Origin: Armatimonadota bacterium
GTDB taxonomy: Bacteria; Armatimonadota; Chthonomonadetes; Chthonomonadales; Chthonomonadaceae
Assembly: GCA_028871815.1 (NCBI GenBank)
Contig: JAGWMJ010000006.1
Location: forward strand, 62,001-126,000
Length of the DNA: 64,000 nucleotides
Direction of reading: 5' to 3'
Part shown: positions 1-9,218 of the stretch, piece after piece
Layout: the number at the start of each line of letters is the position of its first letter
How positions within the stretch are numbered: position 1 is the first letter of the stretch
Position numbers and translations under genes: made by a program
Notes under the pieces: model-generated
What the model saw: the letters and a program-made list of their open reading frames with translations, nothing else
Told to the model about the DNA's origin: nothing
Database searches by the model: none

Positions 1-1
1 G

Positions 2-565
2 GACCGACACTGGCCGGCACAGTATCGCTTCTTCCGGCGCCGTGGCTTGCGGGCTGAAGAGGCGGAGGATCTGGCCGGCGAAACTCTTCTTGCGGCGTTT
101 GCCAACCTGCATCAGTTTGAGGGGCGCGGCCGCGGCCAGTTTGAGGGGCGCTCGTGCTCCGTGGAAACCTGGCTGGGCTCCATTGCACGTCGAAAACTGG
201 CGGCGTACCTCGCCGGGAGATCCCGGCTGGTGACGATCGACTCGGTCGATGGCGCCGGAGTAATCGACGCCGGCCATCGCGGTTCAGGCGCGGGCGACCA
301 TGATCGATTGCCGGGGGATTCGGCCAATGAGCCGATCCGCGCGCTGCTCAAGCGCGAGCTGGCGGAAGAGACGTGCGACGCGTTAATATCGGTTGGGATG
401 CGCTCCGAAACGCAATTCGCTGCGCTATTGCTGCACTATTGCTGCGACCTTTCGCACAAGGATATTGCTGAGTTGTGGCACGTAGACAGCAAAACCGTGA
501 ACTCACGCCTGCAGGAAGGTCGCAAGAGTTTGAAGCGGGCGATCGCTGCGCCGCTTGATGGATGA
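2..565 (+). CDS. RNA polymerase sigma factor, ECF-like (5' end outside window)
   Basis: The open frame runs in from the window edge, so the start is missing; about 187 residues are visible. The first part matches sigma-70 region 2: FFRRRG followed by EEAEDLAGETLLAAF, the usual 'DAEDLxQExFL' helix. The last 65 residues look like region 4, an HTH with the pattern LSHKDIAELWHVDSKTV. Sigma factors of this type direct RNA polymerase to a small regulon. No anti-sigma factor with an obvious zinc finger or membrane segment follows. The next genes, at 623 and 1381, lie on the same strand and are probably co-transcribed. A TTG at 47 could initiate, but region 2 begins upstream of it, so I reject that start. 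The family is fairly sure; the target genes are unknown. Confidence 0.75.
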   Translation, partial: DRHWPAQYRFFRRRGLRAEEAEDLAGETLLAAFANLHQFEGRGRGQFEGRSCSVETWLGSIARRKLAAYLAGRSRLVTIDSVDGAGVIDAGHRGSGAGDHDRLPGDSANEPIRALLKRELAEETCDALISVGMRSETQFAALLLHYCCDLSHKDIAELWHVDSKTVNSRLQEGRKSLKRAIAAPLDG

Positions 566-622
566 ACGTGGAAATCGCCACTGGCGACGGATTGGCCATT
601 TTGTGACGCGAGGAGACTCTGC

Positions 623-1384
623 TTGAGGCATCGAGCGCCGACAGCCTGGAGGAGCGACGATAAGAGTGGAGCAGAGGTCACGAATCACGCCACGGGACCC
701 GAAGCCTCTCTGCTCTTCTATACCGGTCTTGTGCGCGCTCCACTGTGGTTGGGTGTGCCTCATGTGGAGGGGATTTCACGCTACAGGTTTTCCATCGACG
801 CGCCGCCGGGCGCCGGTCTGCTGGCGCCGCAGCAGTTGATGCGCACCGACCTGAGAACCAGTTCTGTTCCCGTACGGCATCTCGACCTGCAGCCCGGCGG
901 TTTTTACCAGTGGTGTGTGGAAGGAAGTCGCCGGACGAGTTCGCCGTGGTCTCAACTGGCGTCCGGCCTCTTCTGGATGCTGGATTCCGACGGGCTCGTA
1001 GCGTACGACGGTATCCGAACTGCGCTCACGCGGGCGCCGGATCTTGAGTTTGCGGCGCTTGCCGGCAGTATGCTGCTTTCGCGCATTGGATTGTACAACG
1101 ACTCCGTAGCGCTGATCTGCCGCCGTACCGGCGAACCGGTTCAAGCCGGGCGCGAGCGGTTGCGACATATGGCGCTGGCGTTGGTCTACAAGAACATGAC
1201 CGCGAACCTGCAAGCCCTGTGCGCCTCGGGAGACCATTCCAGGGTGATACCGCCGGAGTTCGTCGCGTGGAGTATGGCGCGTGCGGACCGCCATAGGGCT
1301 CTGGCTGGTGGCGCCACGACGGACTTATGCACCGTTTCTGTACCCGGTGAAAGCGAAATACCGGAGCGCACGATGAGCTCATGA
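623..1384 (+). CDS. unknown 253-aa protein between sigma factor and XRE-TPR regulator
   Basis: I do not recognise this protein. It begins at a TTG preceded by a GAGGAG-type ribosome site, 57 bases after the sigma factor. It ends in an ATGA overlap with the XRE-TPR gene at 1381, so the two are probably translationally coupled. It has no signal peptide or membrane segment. It holds about four scattered cysteines without a clear zinc motif. The N-terminal half is rich in beta-type sequence and the C-terminal half looks helical. By position it could be a sigma partner such as a cytoplasmic anti-sigma or adaptor protein, but nothing in the sequence proves that. Confidence 0.6.
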   Translation: MRHRAPTAWRSDDKSGAEVTNHATGPEASLLFYTGLVRAPLWLGVPHVEGISRYRFSIDAPPGAGLLAPQQLMRTDLRTSSVPVRHLDLQPGGFYQWCVEGSRRTSSPWSQLASGLFWMLDSDGLVAYDGIRTALTRAPDLEFAALAGSMLLSRIGLYNDSVALICRRTGEPVQAGRERLRHMALALVYKNMTANLQALCASGDHSRVIPPEFVAWSMARADRHRALAGGATTDLCTVSVPGESEIPERTMSS

Positions 1385-3375
1385 TGAAGAATGCTCACCT
1401 TGAAAACGGCAGCCGTCCGCAGAGTCCGCAGCGACGCGCGCGCATGGGCGAGCGCATCAAGATGGCCTCAACACATGCCGGGCTCAGCCTGAAAGACCTG
1501 GCGAACAGGCTGGGCGTTAAGCCCGACACCGTGTACCAGTATGTGCGAGGCATTACAACAACGCCGGTTCGCACTCTGGAACAGATCGCCAGCATCACCG
1601 GTCTGCCGGCCAGCTACTTCGACCCGGATGTTCCGGTTACCGAGGTAGGTACGCCGGATCCGGCGCCCGCGCCCGGCGGCGGAGCGCGAAGTGGGCCGGC
1701 GATTGCACTGCCCGATCGCATCCAATTGGAAATGGGGCACCTCCAGAGCCTCGCGCAGGCTCAGAACTTCCCCAAGCGTGACCGTGCGGCCTATATGTCG
1801 TCGTTGGAGCAGTTGTTGGCGTTGGCCCGCGCGATTCAGAACAAGGATCAGGAGGCATGGAGCCTCTGGATGCTCGGATGCGCGCAAATGGAAGATAACA
1901 ACCTGGAGAAGGCGCGGGAGCTGACCGACCATGCCGTCCAGTTGTTCGAGGAAGCCGGCTTATCCAACTACCGCGACCTTGCGTCACTCGACCTGTCGCT
2001 GATACTCGTTCATGCCGGTGAACTGGAAATTGCGAAAGAGGTGCTCGGTCCAGCTCGCCAAAACGAGATGGCGAACGTAAGGTGGCGTGCCGAGTGTACG
2101 TTGGGCAGCATCTGGTTTCGGGAACAAAACCACGGCGAGGCCATTCGATGCTATGGGCGGGCTGCACAGATCAGCAGCGAACTTGATCCCGAAGTCCGGC
2201 AGCGCGATTGCATTCCGCAGCTGATGTCTCACGTTGCGGACGTGGTTCGCGCCACCGGACACGACGATCAAGCGCTGATGCTCTGGGCGCAGTGCCTGCA
2301 GCAGGCAGCCGGATCTCGAAATGCCGGTTTGTTCCTCGAGGCTCTGATGGAGGCTGCCCAGTGTTCGTTCAACGTGGGCAATCTGGGCGAAGCAAAACAG
2401 CGGCTGGAGATGGCTGTGGTGCTTGCCAGCTTCCTGTTTGAGGACGAGGCGCGGCTAAGCATAGCGCGGTCACTGCTGGCGCAGGTGCAGGTGGCGATTG
2501 GAGCGGTGCCTGAGGCGGCCGAAAGCGCGCGCCAGGCTGTACGCGTGGCTTCCCGGACGCGAAACACGCGGAGCGTGATAATTGCCACGATGATGGAGGC
2601 TGAGGCCAGCCTGGCGGGTGGCGACTGGCGAGGAGCCATTGTGCGGTCGACGGACGCGCTGGAAACGGCCGCCAGTAGTGGGAGAACGCGAGAGGTCTCA
2701 AACATTCGCGAACTGCGGGCGCGAGCGTGGCTGTGCGCGCACGAGGCAGCAGTTGCCTCCGGCGATCGTGCGGCCGCCGTTGAGGCGCGGGCGAGCGCGC
2801 TATCCGAAGCCCAGCAGGCGCTGGCTGTTGCCGACAGCACCGACACGGTTCGCGAGGCGGTTGCGGCACACGTCACGCTGGCGCGGATCTATGGGGCGTC
2901 CGGAGACTCAGCGATGGCAGAGGAGCATGCGCGTGCGGCGATCGAAACCTCGAATGCCGGCGCAGTTGGACTCCAGCGACTGCTGGGACAGGACGTGGAC
3001 GAGACGACGCGTCTGCTGCGCCTGGCTGGCATGGAAGCGCCGGAGCTGTTTCGTGGCCGTAAGGTGTCACTGCCGATGTTGGAGTGGCAGGCGCACTATA
3101 TCGCGGGCGAATCCAGAGCGGCGCAATTGGGTCCCGGTGAAGCGTTTGAGGATATGCGCGCGGCAGCCGAAGCCATCGACCTGATTACATCCAGCCTGAC
3201 ACGGCGGGAGGCACACAAATTCCAGGCCGCGCATCAGGACGCCAGGCAGGTTTTTCAAAAGCTGGCCGCGTTCGCGATTACCGATGGCGAGCAGAAAGAG
3301 GCGGCACGCCTCCTCCGCAGGGCGCACTGGGCAAGCGATGACGGCGGGCCGAAAGCAATATCAGGGTCCAGCTGA
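1381..3375 (+). CDS. XRE-family HTH regulator with long TPR array
   Basis: The 664-aa protein has a Cro/C1-type HTH at about residues 22-75, with the core LSLKDLANRLGV followed by TVYQYVRG. A Pro/Gly/Ala linker near 90-105 leads to a long helical region from about 110 to 650 built of TPR-like pairs, for example ARELTDHAVQLFEEAG. This is the layout of peptide-sensing RRNPP-type regulators, although those are usually only 280-420 aa. The start overlaps the previous stop as ATGA; a second ATG follows directly at 1384. A strong hairpin at 3416-3449 follows the gene. A small secreted tandem-repeat peptide gene lies convergent to it at 3548-3799. Regulator identity is firm; the peptide ligand is my inference. 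Confidence 0.8.
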   Translation: MMKNAHLENGSRPQSPQRRARMGERIKMASTHAGLSLKDLANRLGVKPDTVYQYVRGITTTPVRTLEQIASITGLPASYFDPDVPVTEVGTPDPAPAPGGGARSGPAIALPDRIQLEMGHLQSLAQAQNFPKRDRAAYMSSLEQLLALARAIQNKDQEAWSLWMLGCAQMEDNNLEKARELTDHAVQLFEEAGLSNYRDLASLDLSLILVHAGELEIAKEVLGPARQNEMANVRWRAECTLGSIWFREQNHGEAIRCYGRAAQISSELDPEVRQRDCIPQLMSHVADVVRATGHDDQALMLWAQCLQQAAGSRNAGLFLEALMEAAQCSFNVGNLGEAKQRLEMAVVLASFLFEDEARLSIARSLLAQVQVAIGAVPEAAESARQAVRVASRTRNTRSVIIATMMEAEASLAGGDWRGAIVRSTDALETAASSGRTREVSNIRELRARAWLCAHEAAVASGDRAAAVEARASALSEAQQALAVADSTDTVREAVAAHVTLARIYGASGDSAMAEEHARAAIETSNAGAVGLQRLLGQDVDETTRLLRLAGMEAPELFRGRKVSLPMLEWQAHYIAGESRAAQLGPGEAFEDMRAAAEAIDLITSSLTRREAHKFQAAHQDARQVFQKLAAFAITDGEQKEAARLLRRAHWASDDGGPKAISGSS

Positions 3376-3415
3376 TTGCCGTGGCGGTTCTTCGGACGGA
3401 CAACCCGACGAGAAA

Positions 3416-3449
3416 GCAGCCGGCGGAAGGAGAACCTTCAGCCGGCTGC
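3416..3449. terminator. hairpin between convergent regulator and peptide genes
   Basis: GCAGCCGGC and GCCGGCTGC pair perfectly, and GAAGG/CCTTC extends the stem towards a short loop. There is no T-run, so it is a probable but not classic terminator. It could serve transcripts from both sides. Confidence 0.5.
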
Positions 3450-3547
3450 ACAGCATATATGCCCAGCCCGGAGTACGCTTCGGCATCGGTCCGCAGCGCG
3501 TTCATACCGCTAGGCCATACGCTCGAGGCTCGAGCCCGTCGCGATTC

Positions 3548-3799
3548 CTAGAGCGGCGGTGGCGGTGCGCCTCCGCTGCCAACGCCACCACCCTCAACCA
3601 TTGCTGCGAGTTTGGGCGGTGGAGCGCCTCCGCTACCAACGCCGCCACCCTCAACCATTGCCGAGAGCTTGGGCGGTGGAGCGCCTCCGCTGCCAACGCC
3701 GCCGCCCTCTGCTTTGGCCGAAGCCGCGCCGCAGAGCAGCATGGCTGCGAAGGCCGCGGCGGCCAAAAGGCAGTTGAGGCGGAGAACAAAACTCTTCAT
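3548..3799 (-). CDS. small secreted tandem-repeat peptide precursor
   Basis: The 83-aa product starts at ATG 3799, just after an excellent ribosome site (AAGGAGG, about 7-8 nt away). Residues 1-30 form a signal peptide: basic N-terminus (MKSFVLRLN), an Ala/Leu-rich core and an AKA cleavage site. The predicted mature part starts exactly at the first repeat: EGGGVGSGGAPPPKLSAMV, then the same 19-mer with A for S, then a shortened EGGGVGSGGAPPPPL. Nothing else is in the mature protein. A pre-peptide made only of signal plus identical units resembles multi-copy pheromone precursors. It lies convergent to an HTH-TPR regulator. It could instead be a structural cell-surface peptide. The longer upstream frame to 3946 lacks these start signals. 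Confidence 0.7.
   Translation of the reverse strand: MKSFVLRLNCLLAAAAFAAMLLCGAASAKAEGGGVGSGGAPPPKLSAMVEGGGVGSGGAPPPKLAAMVEGGGVGSGGAPPPPL
3551..3709 (-). repeat. 57-bp coding tandem repeat (2.8 copies)
   Basis: Two full 57-bp units and a third shortened one encode the 19-aa peptide repeat. The copies are nearly identical also at silent positions, which suggests recent expansion or homogenisation. Confidence 0.8.
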
Positions 3800-3823
3800 C
3801 CTGACTTCCTCCTTCGAGAACGA

Positions 3824-3898
3824 GCGGCACACCGTGCCGCCCAGCCGAAAGACATGCCATCCGCGGTTGCCTCGACAGGCGCCGACCGGACATGCCAT
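3824..3898 (-). promoter_or_regulatory. leader hairpin and direct-repeat pair upstream of peptide gene
   Basis: Reading towards the peptide gene, two exact copies of ATGGCATGTC lie at 3889-3898 and 3851-3860, 38 bp apart. They are followed by a perfect 7-bp hairpin (GCGGCAC/GTGCCGC, 3824-3840) before the ribosome site. The direct repeats could be operator half-sites, for example for the HTH-TPR regulator. That is inference from position only. A possible -10 (TAGAAT on the minus strand) lies near 3970. Confidence 0.4.
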
Positions 3899-4085
3899 AG
3901 TCCCGCCCCGCAGCGCAAAGTCGGCTAGCCGAACTCGCGAGGCCAATGGGCAGAGACATTTGCTGCAATTCTATTAGAGCGAGTACGTGGAGGAATCTAG
4001 GGTAGTCTGCGAAAAAGTTTGTGCCGGCGCGCCGAGCAGCGCATGTATTGCATTGGCAAATTGGCCACCAAAAGGCGGTTGAACC

Positions 4086-4994
4086 ATGCTAGAGGAGCAG
4101 ACCGAGTCCGGGAACAGGCGCGCTGAGCATCTGATCGAACCGGCAGAACTGGCGGAGCGCATCCGCGCAGGCAGTGCCGGCCTACGAATTGCGGACATGC
4201 GTGGTGAGGTTCGCCTTACAGAAACTCCGTCCGGCGATCAGAAGGCCGAGTATCTGGGAAACCGGGATGCCTGGCTCAACGGCCACATTCCCGGCGCAAT
4301 CTACCTGGACTGGACGCGCGATATAGCGGACGAAAACGATCCGATCCCAGCACAGGTCGCATCGCCGGCGAAGCTTCAGGCCGTGTTCGGCGCAGCCGGC
4401 GTGGATGACAGCACCGAGGTCGTGGCATACGATGCGCACCCGGCATCCCAGTTCGCCACACGGTTGTGGTGGGTGCTTCGGTACTGCGGCCACAGCCGTG
4501 TGCGCGTGCTAAACGGCGGCTGGAATCGCTGGGTCGCCGAGGGGTATCCGGTTGAGCGGTCCATTCCGGCGCCGGACCCGAGGGTTTTTCCGGTTCACCT
4601 GCACCCGGAGTGGCGAAGCACGGCGGACGATGTGCGAGCTTCACTGGGCCAAACCGGCGTGGTTCTGGTGGATGCTCGCGACAGCGGCCAGTACGCCGGT
4701 ACGATCCGCCGCGATGGTCGGGCCGGCCACATCCCCGGCGCCCGGAGCTTGCCGCGTGAAAGGCTTACCGATGATCGTGGTTGTTTCCGATCTGAGGCCG
4801 AACTGCGGGAGGCGGTGCGGCATGCCGGCATTGATACGCAGCACCGCATTATCGCGTATTGCAATGGAGGTATCGCGGCAACCGCGGCCCTATTTGCCCT
4901 TTCTATGCTCGGCGCCCACAACCTCTCCGACTACGACGGATCCTGGAACGAGTGGGGCGCTCGCGAAGAGTTGCCGGTGGAGGGGCCAGGCTAG
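4086..4994 (+). CDS. sulfurtransferase with two rhodanese domains
   Basis: A 302-aa protein of the thiosulfate/3-mercaptopyruvate sulfurtransferase type. The N-terminal rhodanese domain (about 10-145) contains the structural signature NGHIPGAIYLDW but has Asp in VVAYD where the cysteine would be, as usual for the inactive half. The C-terminal domain (about 160-295) has GHIPGARSLP and the active loop YCNGGIAAT with the catalytic Cys near 260. The enzyme moves sulfane sulfur from thiosulfate or mercaptopyruvate to an acceptor such as cyanide or a thiol. No signal peptide is seen, so it is cytoplasmic. The 286-base gap to 3799 holds the divergent promoters. Confidence 0.88.
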   Translation: MLEEQTESGNRRAEHLIEPAELAERIRAGSAGLRIADMRGEVRLTETPSGDQKAEYLGNRDAWLNGHIPGAIYLDWTRDIADENDPIPAQVASPAKLQAVFGAAGVDDSTEVVAYDAHPASQFATRLWWVLRYCGHSRVRVLNGGWNRWVAEGYPVERSIPAPDPRVFPVHLHPEWRSTADDVRASLGQTGVVLVDARDSGQYAGTIRRDGRAGHIPGARSLPRERLTDDRGCFRSEAELREAVRHAGIDTQHRIIAYCNGGIAATAALFALSMLGAHNLSDYDGSWNEWGAREELPVEGPG

Positions 4995-5006
4995 CTGCGA
5001 CTGTAG

Positions 5007-6455
<1,449 letters not shown>

Positions 6456-6465
6456 TCAGACGGTG

Positions 6466-6735
6466 ATGGATGCATCGTACGACGACGAGTATCGGCTATA
6501 CCTCGACGGCTGTCGCCGGTTGGGCGAAAAAGCGATGGATGCGGCGGAATTCGCGCAACAGTGGGAGGAATGGCGCCGCCACGCGGAGAAACTGACGGAG
6601 ATGGCTGACTCTGCACCCGGCCAGGCGGTTTCAATCGAGCAGCGCGCTGCCATGCTGCGGCGATTCCGCAGTGACCGGTTGGTACGTGTTGTTCTGGCAG
6701 GCATGGCAACCGATGACGCAACTGACAGCCGGTAA
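6466..6735 (+). CDS. small hypothetical protein between eno and ftsB-like gene
   Basis: An 89-aa, charged, mostly helical protein (MDASYDDEYRLYLDG...). It starts 10 bases after the enolase stop and overlaps the FtsB-like gene by 23 bases. GTG 6463 is an alternative start. No known domain is recognised and no membrane segment is present. Its tight packing supports a real gene co-expressed with eno. Confidence 0.5.
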   Translation: MDASYDDEYRLYLDGCRRLGEKAMDAAEFAQQWEEWRRHAEKLTEMADSAPGQAVSIEQRAAMLRRFRSDRLVRVVLAGMATDDATDSR

Positions 6736-7021
6736 GCCCGGCGACTACAAAACGGAAATACGACGCGCTATTGGCGCCGTGCTCACCGTGGCGTTTTGCG
6801 CGTCGTTCGGAGTGTGGGCCAGAGAGCCGTACCTGGGTTCCGGCTTGCGGCGCCAACAGAACGCGCAAATCGAGCGCCAAGTGTACGCTGTGCAGGCCAA
6901 GATTCAAGCCGCAACGCGTCTCATCGACGAAGAGAAATCTGCCCACGGCGCGGCGATCATGCTGCGCATGCAGCATTTCGTGAAACCGGGTGAGCACCTG
7001 CTGGTAATATCGCAACATTAG
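6713..7021 (+). CDS. ftsB: FtsB/DivIC-like septum formation initiator protein
   Basis: The 102-aa protein begins at ATG 6713 inside the preceding gene. It has one membrane segment (about residues 19-36, AIGAVLTVAFCASFGVW). A coiled coil rich in Gln, Ala and Ile follows, and the C-terminus HFVKPGEHLLVIS matches the 'GLVKPGE' ending of FtsB/DivIC proteins. Those proteins join FtsL and FtsQ/DivIB in the divisome. Its position downstream of eno is the common bacterial arrangement. The sequence is short and divergent, so the exact subfamily is uncertain. A GTG at 6671 would add 14 residues. Confidence 0.65.
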   Translation: MTQLTAGKPGDYKTEIRRAIGAVLTVAFCASFGVWAREPYLGSGLRRQQNAQIERQVYAVQAKIQAATRLIDEEKSAHGAAIMLRMQHFVKPGEHLLVISQH

Positions 7022-7044
7022 CCACCGCAAGGTTTGGATCGAAT

Positions 7045-7061
7045 GTCTCGCTGCGCGAGAC
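7045..7061 (+). terminator. short hairpin downstream of ftsB-like gene
   Basis: Perfect 7-bp stem GTCTCGC/GCGAGAC with a 3-base loop, 24 bases after the stop. No T-run follows, so termination is only likely. Confidence 0.4.
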
Positions 7062-7152
7062 GGTGTGACCCGTTAGCGCCTCCGGCCAACGCCCCCCAAC
7101 CGTCCAGGTCCGCCCCCGGCATACGCTGCGGACTGTGTGGAAAGGAAGATTG

Positions 7153-9009
7153 ATGCGAGGCCGTTATTTAGCTGGCAGTGCCCTTCTTCTGTTGGGTCTG
7201 GCGGCGGTCATGACTTTTTGCGAAGGCTGCGGCGGCGCACTTTCGAAGACCGCAGCCGCGACCAGTGCACGCGTCAAAATCACTCTCAACTGGTCGGCCC
7301 GCAGCCGCGCGGTCACCGCGCCGTCCTCCGCACTCTCCGCCAATGTGACGCTGAAGAAGGCGAATTTCGACGGCAGCGACTTCTTCTTCATTATCAATCG
7401 CGATGCCAGCCCCTCTGCGTTTACCCGGCTGTACACGTCCGCCAACGAAGCTCAAACCGGCAAGTGGAGACTGGTGGTTACGTTTTATGCGCAGGCGAAT
7501 GGCACTGGGAGCGTGGTGGGTATCGCCACGGCGGTGGTAACCATCGCCGGAGATGGCAGCGGCATCGGCACCGTTTCGACCCAGAATACAGTCACGGCAT
7601 GTTCGATCAACACAACACCACCGCCGGTGATTCAGGCGACTCAAGAGGGTGACTTGACGGTGACGGCCTATGACGCCGCCAAAAACATCGTCGCCGTTAC
7701 ACCAGGCTCGATTTTCTATACGGTGACGTCCGGCGCATCGAACCTCGCGGTGGACCCCACCACCGGTAAACTTCACGGCATTGCACCCGGCGCAGCGTCG
7801 GTTACCGCCAGCGTAGACGGCGTGACGTCGGCGCCTGTGACGGTAACCGTTGTACCCACCATTGCCATCAACATTTCTCCGACCACGGTTACTGTTCTTC
7901 AAAGCGGTACACAGCAGTTCATGTCTACGGTTACGGGCACGAGTAATGCAGCCGTTCAGTGGAGCGTGGAGCAGTCAACCGGCGGCACAATAACGCCGAC
8001 CGGGTTCTATACCGCGCCTGCAAGCGCCGGCATGTTCACGGTTGTCGCGACTTCGGCCGCAGATCCAACCAAGCATGCCACGGCGCAAGTGACGGTACCG
8101 GCCGTTCAGGCCAGTTCAATCTTCGTTGCCGACAACATTCGTGACGACATCACGCGAACTGTGGATATGGCGGGTGACGCAGCGCAGGTATATGGCAGTA
8201 CCAGCGGCGCCGCGTCCCTTCCGGGCGCGTCGAGTGTTGCTCTGGACGCCAGTGGGCGGATCTACATCACGGAGTCAACCAGTAACGGCTCCGACGGTAA
8301 CCACATCGTGAGGATCGATAGTATCACCGGTGGTGAGCGCCTTGAGTTTGGCGCTAGCCACGGCAGCGGTGTGGGTCAGTTCGAGGGTCCGACATGTGTC
8401 GCCATTGGTCCCATCGATGGCCGGGTATATGTGGCCGATAAGGGTAACAACCGCATCGTGTCGTTTGACCCGACATTCGACAATATCACGGGATGGCAGT
8501 CGATCTCCGGGCCGCCGGCCGGCGTCTCTGGGCCAGGCTTTAGCAACCCAACCGGCGTGTACGTAGACAGCCAGGGCAAGATCTGGGTTGCAGATAGCGG
8601 CAACAATCGCATCGTTCGGATGGACGACATCACCGGCACGAACTGGGTGGCATACGGCAAGCTCGGTGATCTGAATTCAACCGGGTTCCATAATCCAACC
8701 GGCGTGTGCGCGATTGGGGGATTCGTGTATGTGGCCGACCAGGAAAACTCACGAGTGTGCCGAATGGCGGATGACGCAACCTTGTCGGGAGCGGGCTTTA
8801 CGTGGTATACTGGGTCGGGTTCGCTTCTGCTGGCCGGGCCCTCCGGCGTTTGGTCCACGTCGGACGGTTACATCTACATCGCCGATACCGGCAATCAGCG
8901 GATCGAGCGAATACGCGATATCCAGGGTGATAACGCATCGGTCTACGGTACCAACGGCGCCCAGCTGCCGGGTGAGTTCAAGTCGCCGGTGTTTGTTCTG
9001 GCCCGGTAG
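7153..9009 (+). CDS. exported NHL-repeat beta-propeller with Ig-like domain
   Basis: I start at ATG 7153, preceded by AAGGAAG, rather than the GTG at 7135; this gives 618 aa. An export signal with a Leu-rich core ends near a Cys-Gly-Gly, probably a lipoprotein or Sec signal. Residues about 35-150 form a domain shared with the protein at 10461. A bacterial Ig-like region follows (about 150-320; PTIAINISPTTVTVLQSG). The rest is an NHL propeller with repeated GRVYVADKGNNRIV-type blades. Such propellers bind ligands or partners outside the membrane. It is the first of three adjacent exported proteins. The substrate is unknown. Confidence 0.8.
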   Translation: MRGRYLAGSALLLLGLAAVMTFCEGCGGALSKTAAATSARVKITLNWSARSRAVTAPSSALSANVTLKKANFDGSDFFFIINRDASPSAFTRLYTSANEAQTGKWRLVVTFYAQANGTGSVVGIATAVVTIAGDGSGIGTVSTQNTVTACSINTTPPPVIQATQEGDLTVTAYDAAKNIVAVTPGSIFYTVTSGASNLAVDPTTGKLHGIAPGAASVTASVDGVTSAPVTVTVVPTIAINISPTTVTVLQSGTQQFMSTVTGTSNAAVQWSVEQSTGGTITPTGFYTAPASAGMFTVVATSAADPTKHATAQVTVPAVQASSIFVADNIRDDITRTVDMAGDAAQVYGSTSGAASLPGASSVALDASGRIYITESTSNGSDGNHIVRIDSITGGERLEFGASHGSGVGQFEGPTCVAIGPIDGRVYVADKGNNRIVSFDPTFDNITGWQSISGPPAGVSGPGFSNPTGVYVDSQGKIWVADSGNNRIVRMDDITGTNWVAYGKLGDLNSTGFHNPTGVCAIGGFVYVADQENSRVCRMADDATLSGAGFTWYTGSGSLLLAGPSGVWSTSDGYIYIADTGNQRIERIRDIQGDNASVYGTNGAQLPGEFKSPVFVLAR

Positions 9010-9218
9010 TGAGGATCAGGTCCGCCAGCCACTCTCAACATCGTGATTCATTTTGTTTGAATGGATCGCGTCGGCAGCACGCAGGAAGCGAACTCGCACC
9101 GAACGACCTGTTCTCGTTCTGTCAGATTGGCCGCCGGCGACGGTGGCTCCGACGAATTGGCGCAGTAACCAGCATCTCCCGCAGCGGATTGGATTGAACG
9201 CTCAGGTGAGGAGTTACG

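Noticed and set aside
3612-3977. Plus-strand Pro-rich frame (GGGAPPLPTPPPS repeats)
   Set aside because: It is the complement of the tandem-repeat peptide gene. The minus frame has the signal peptide and AGGAGG site.
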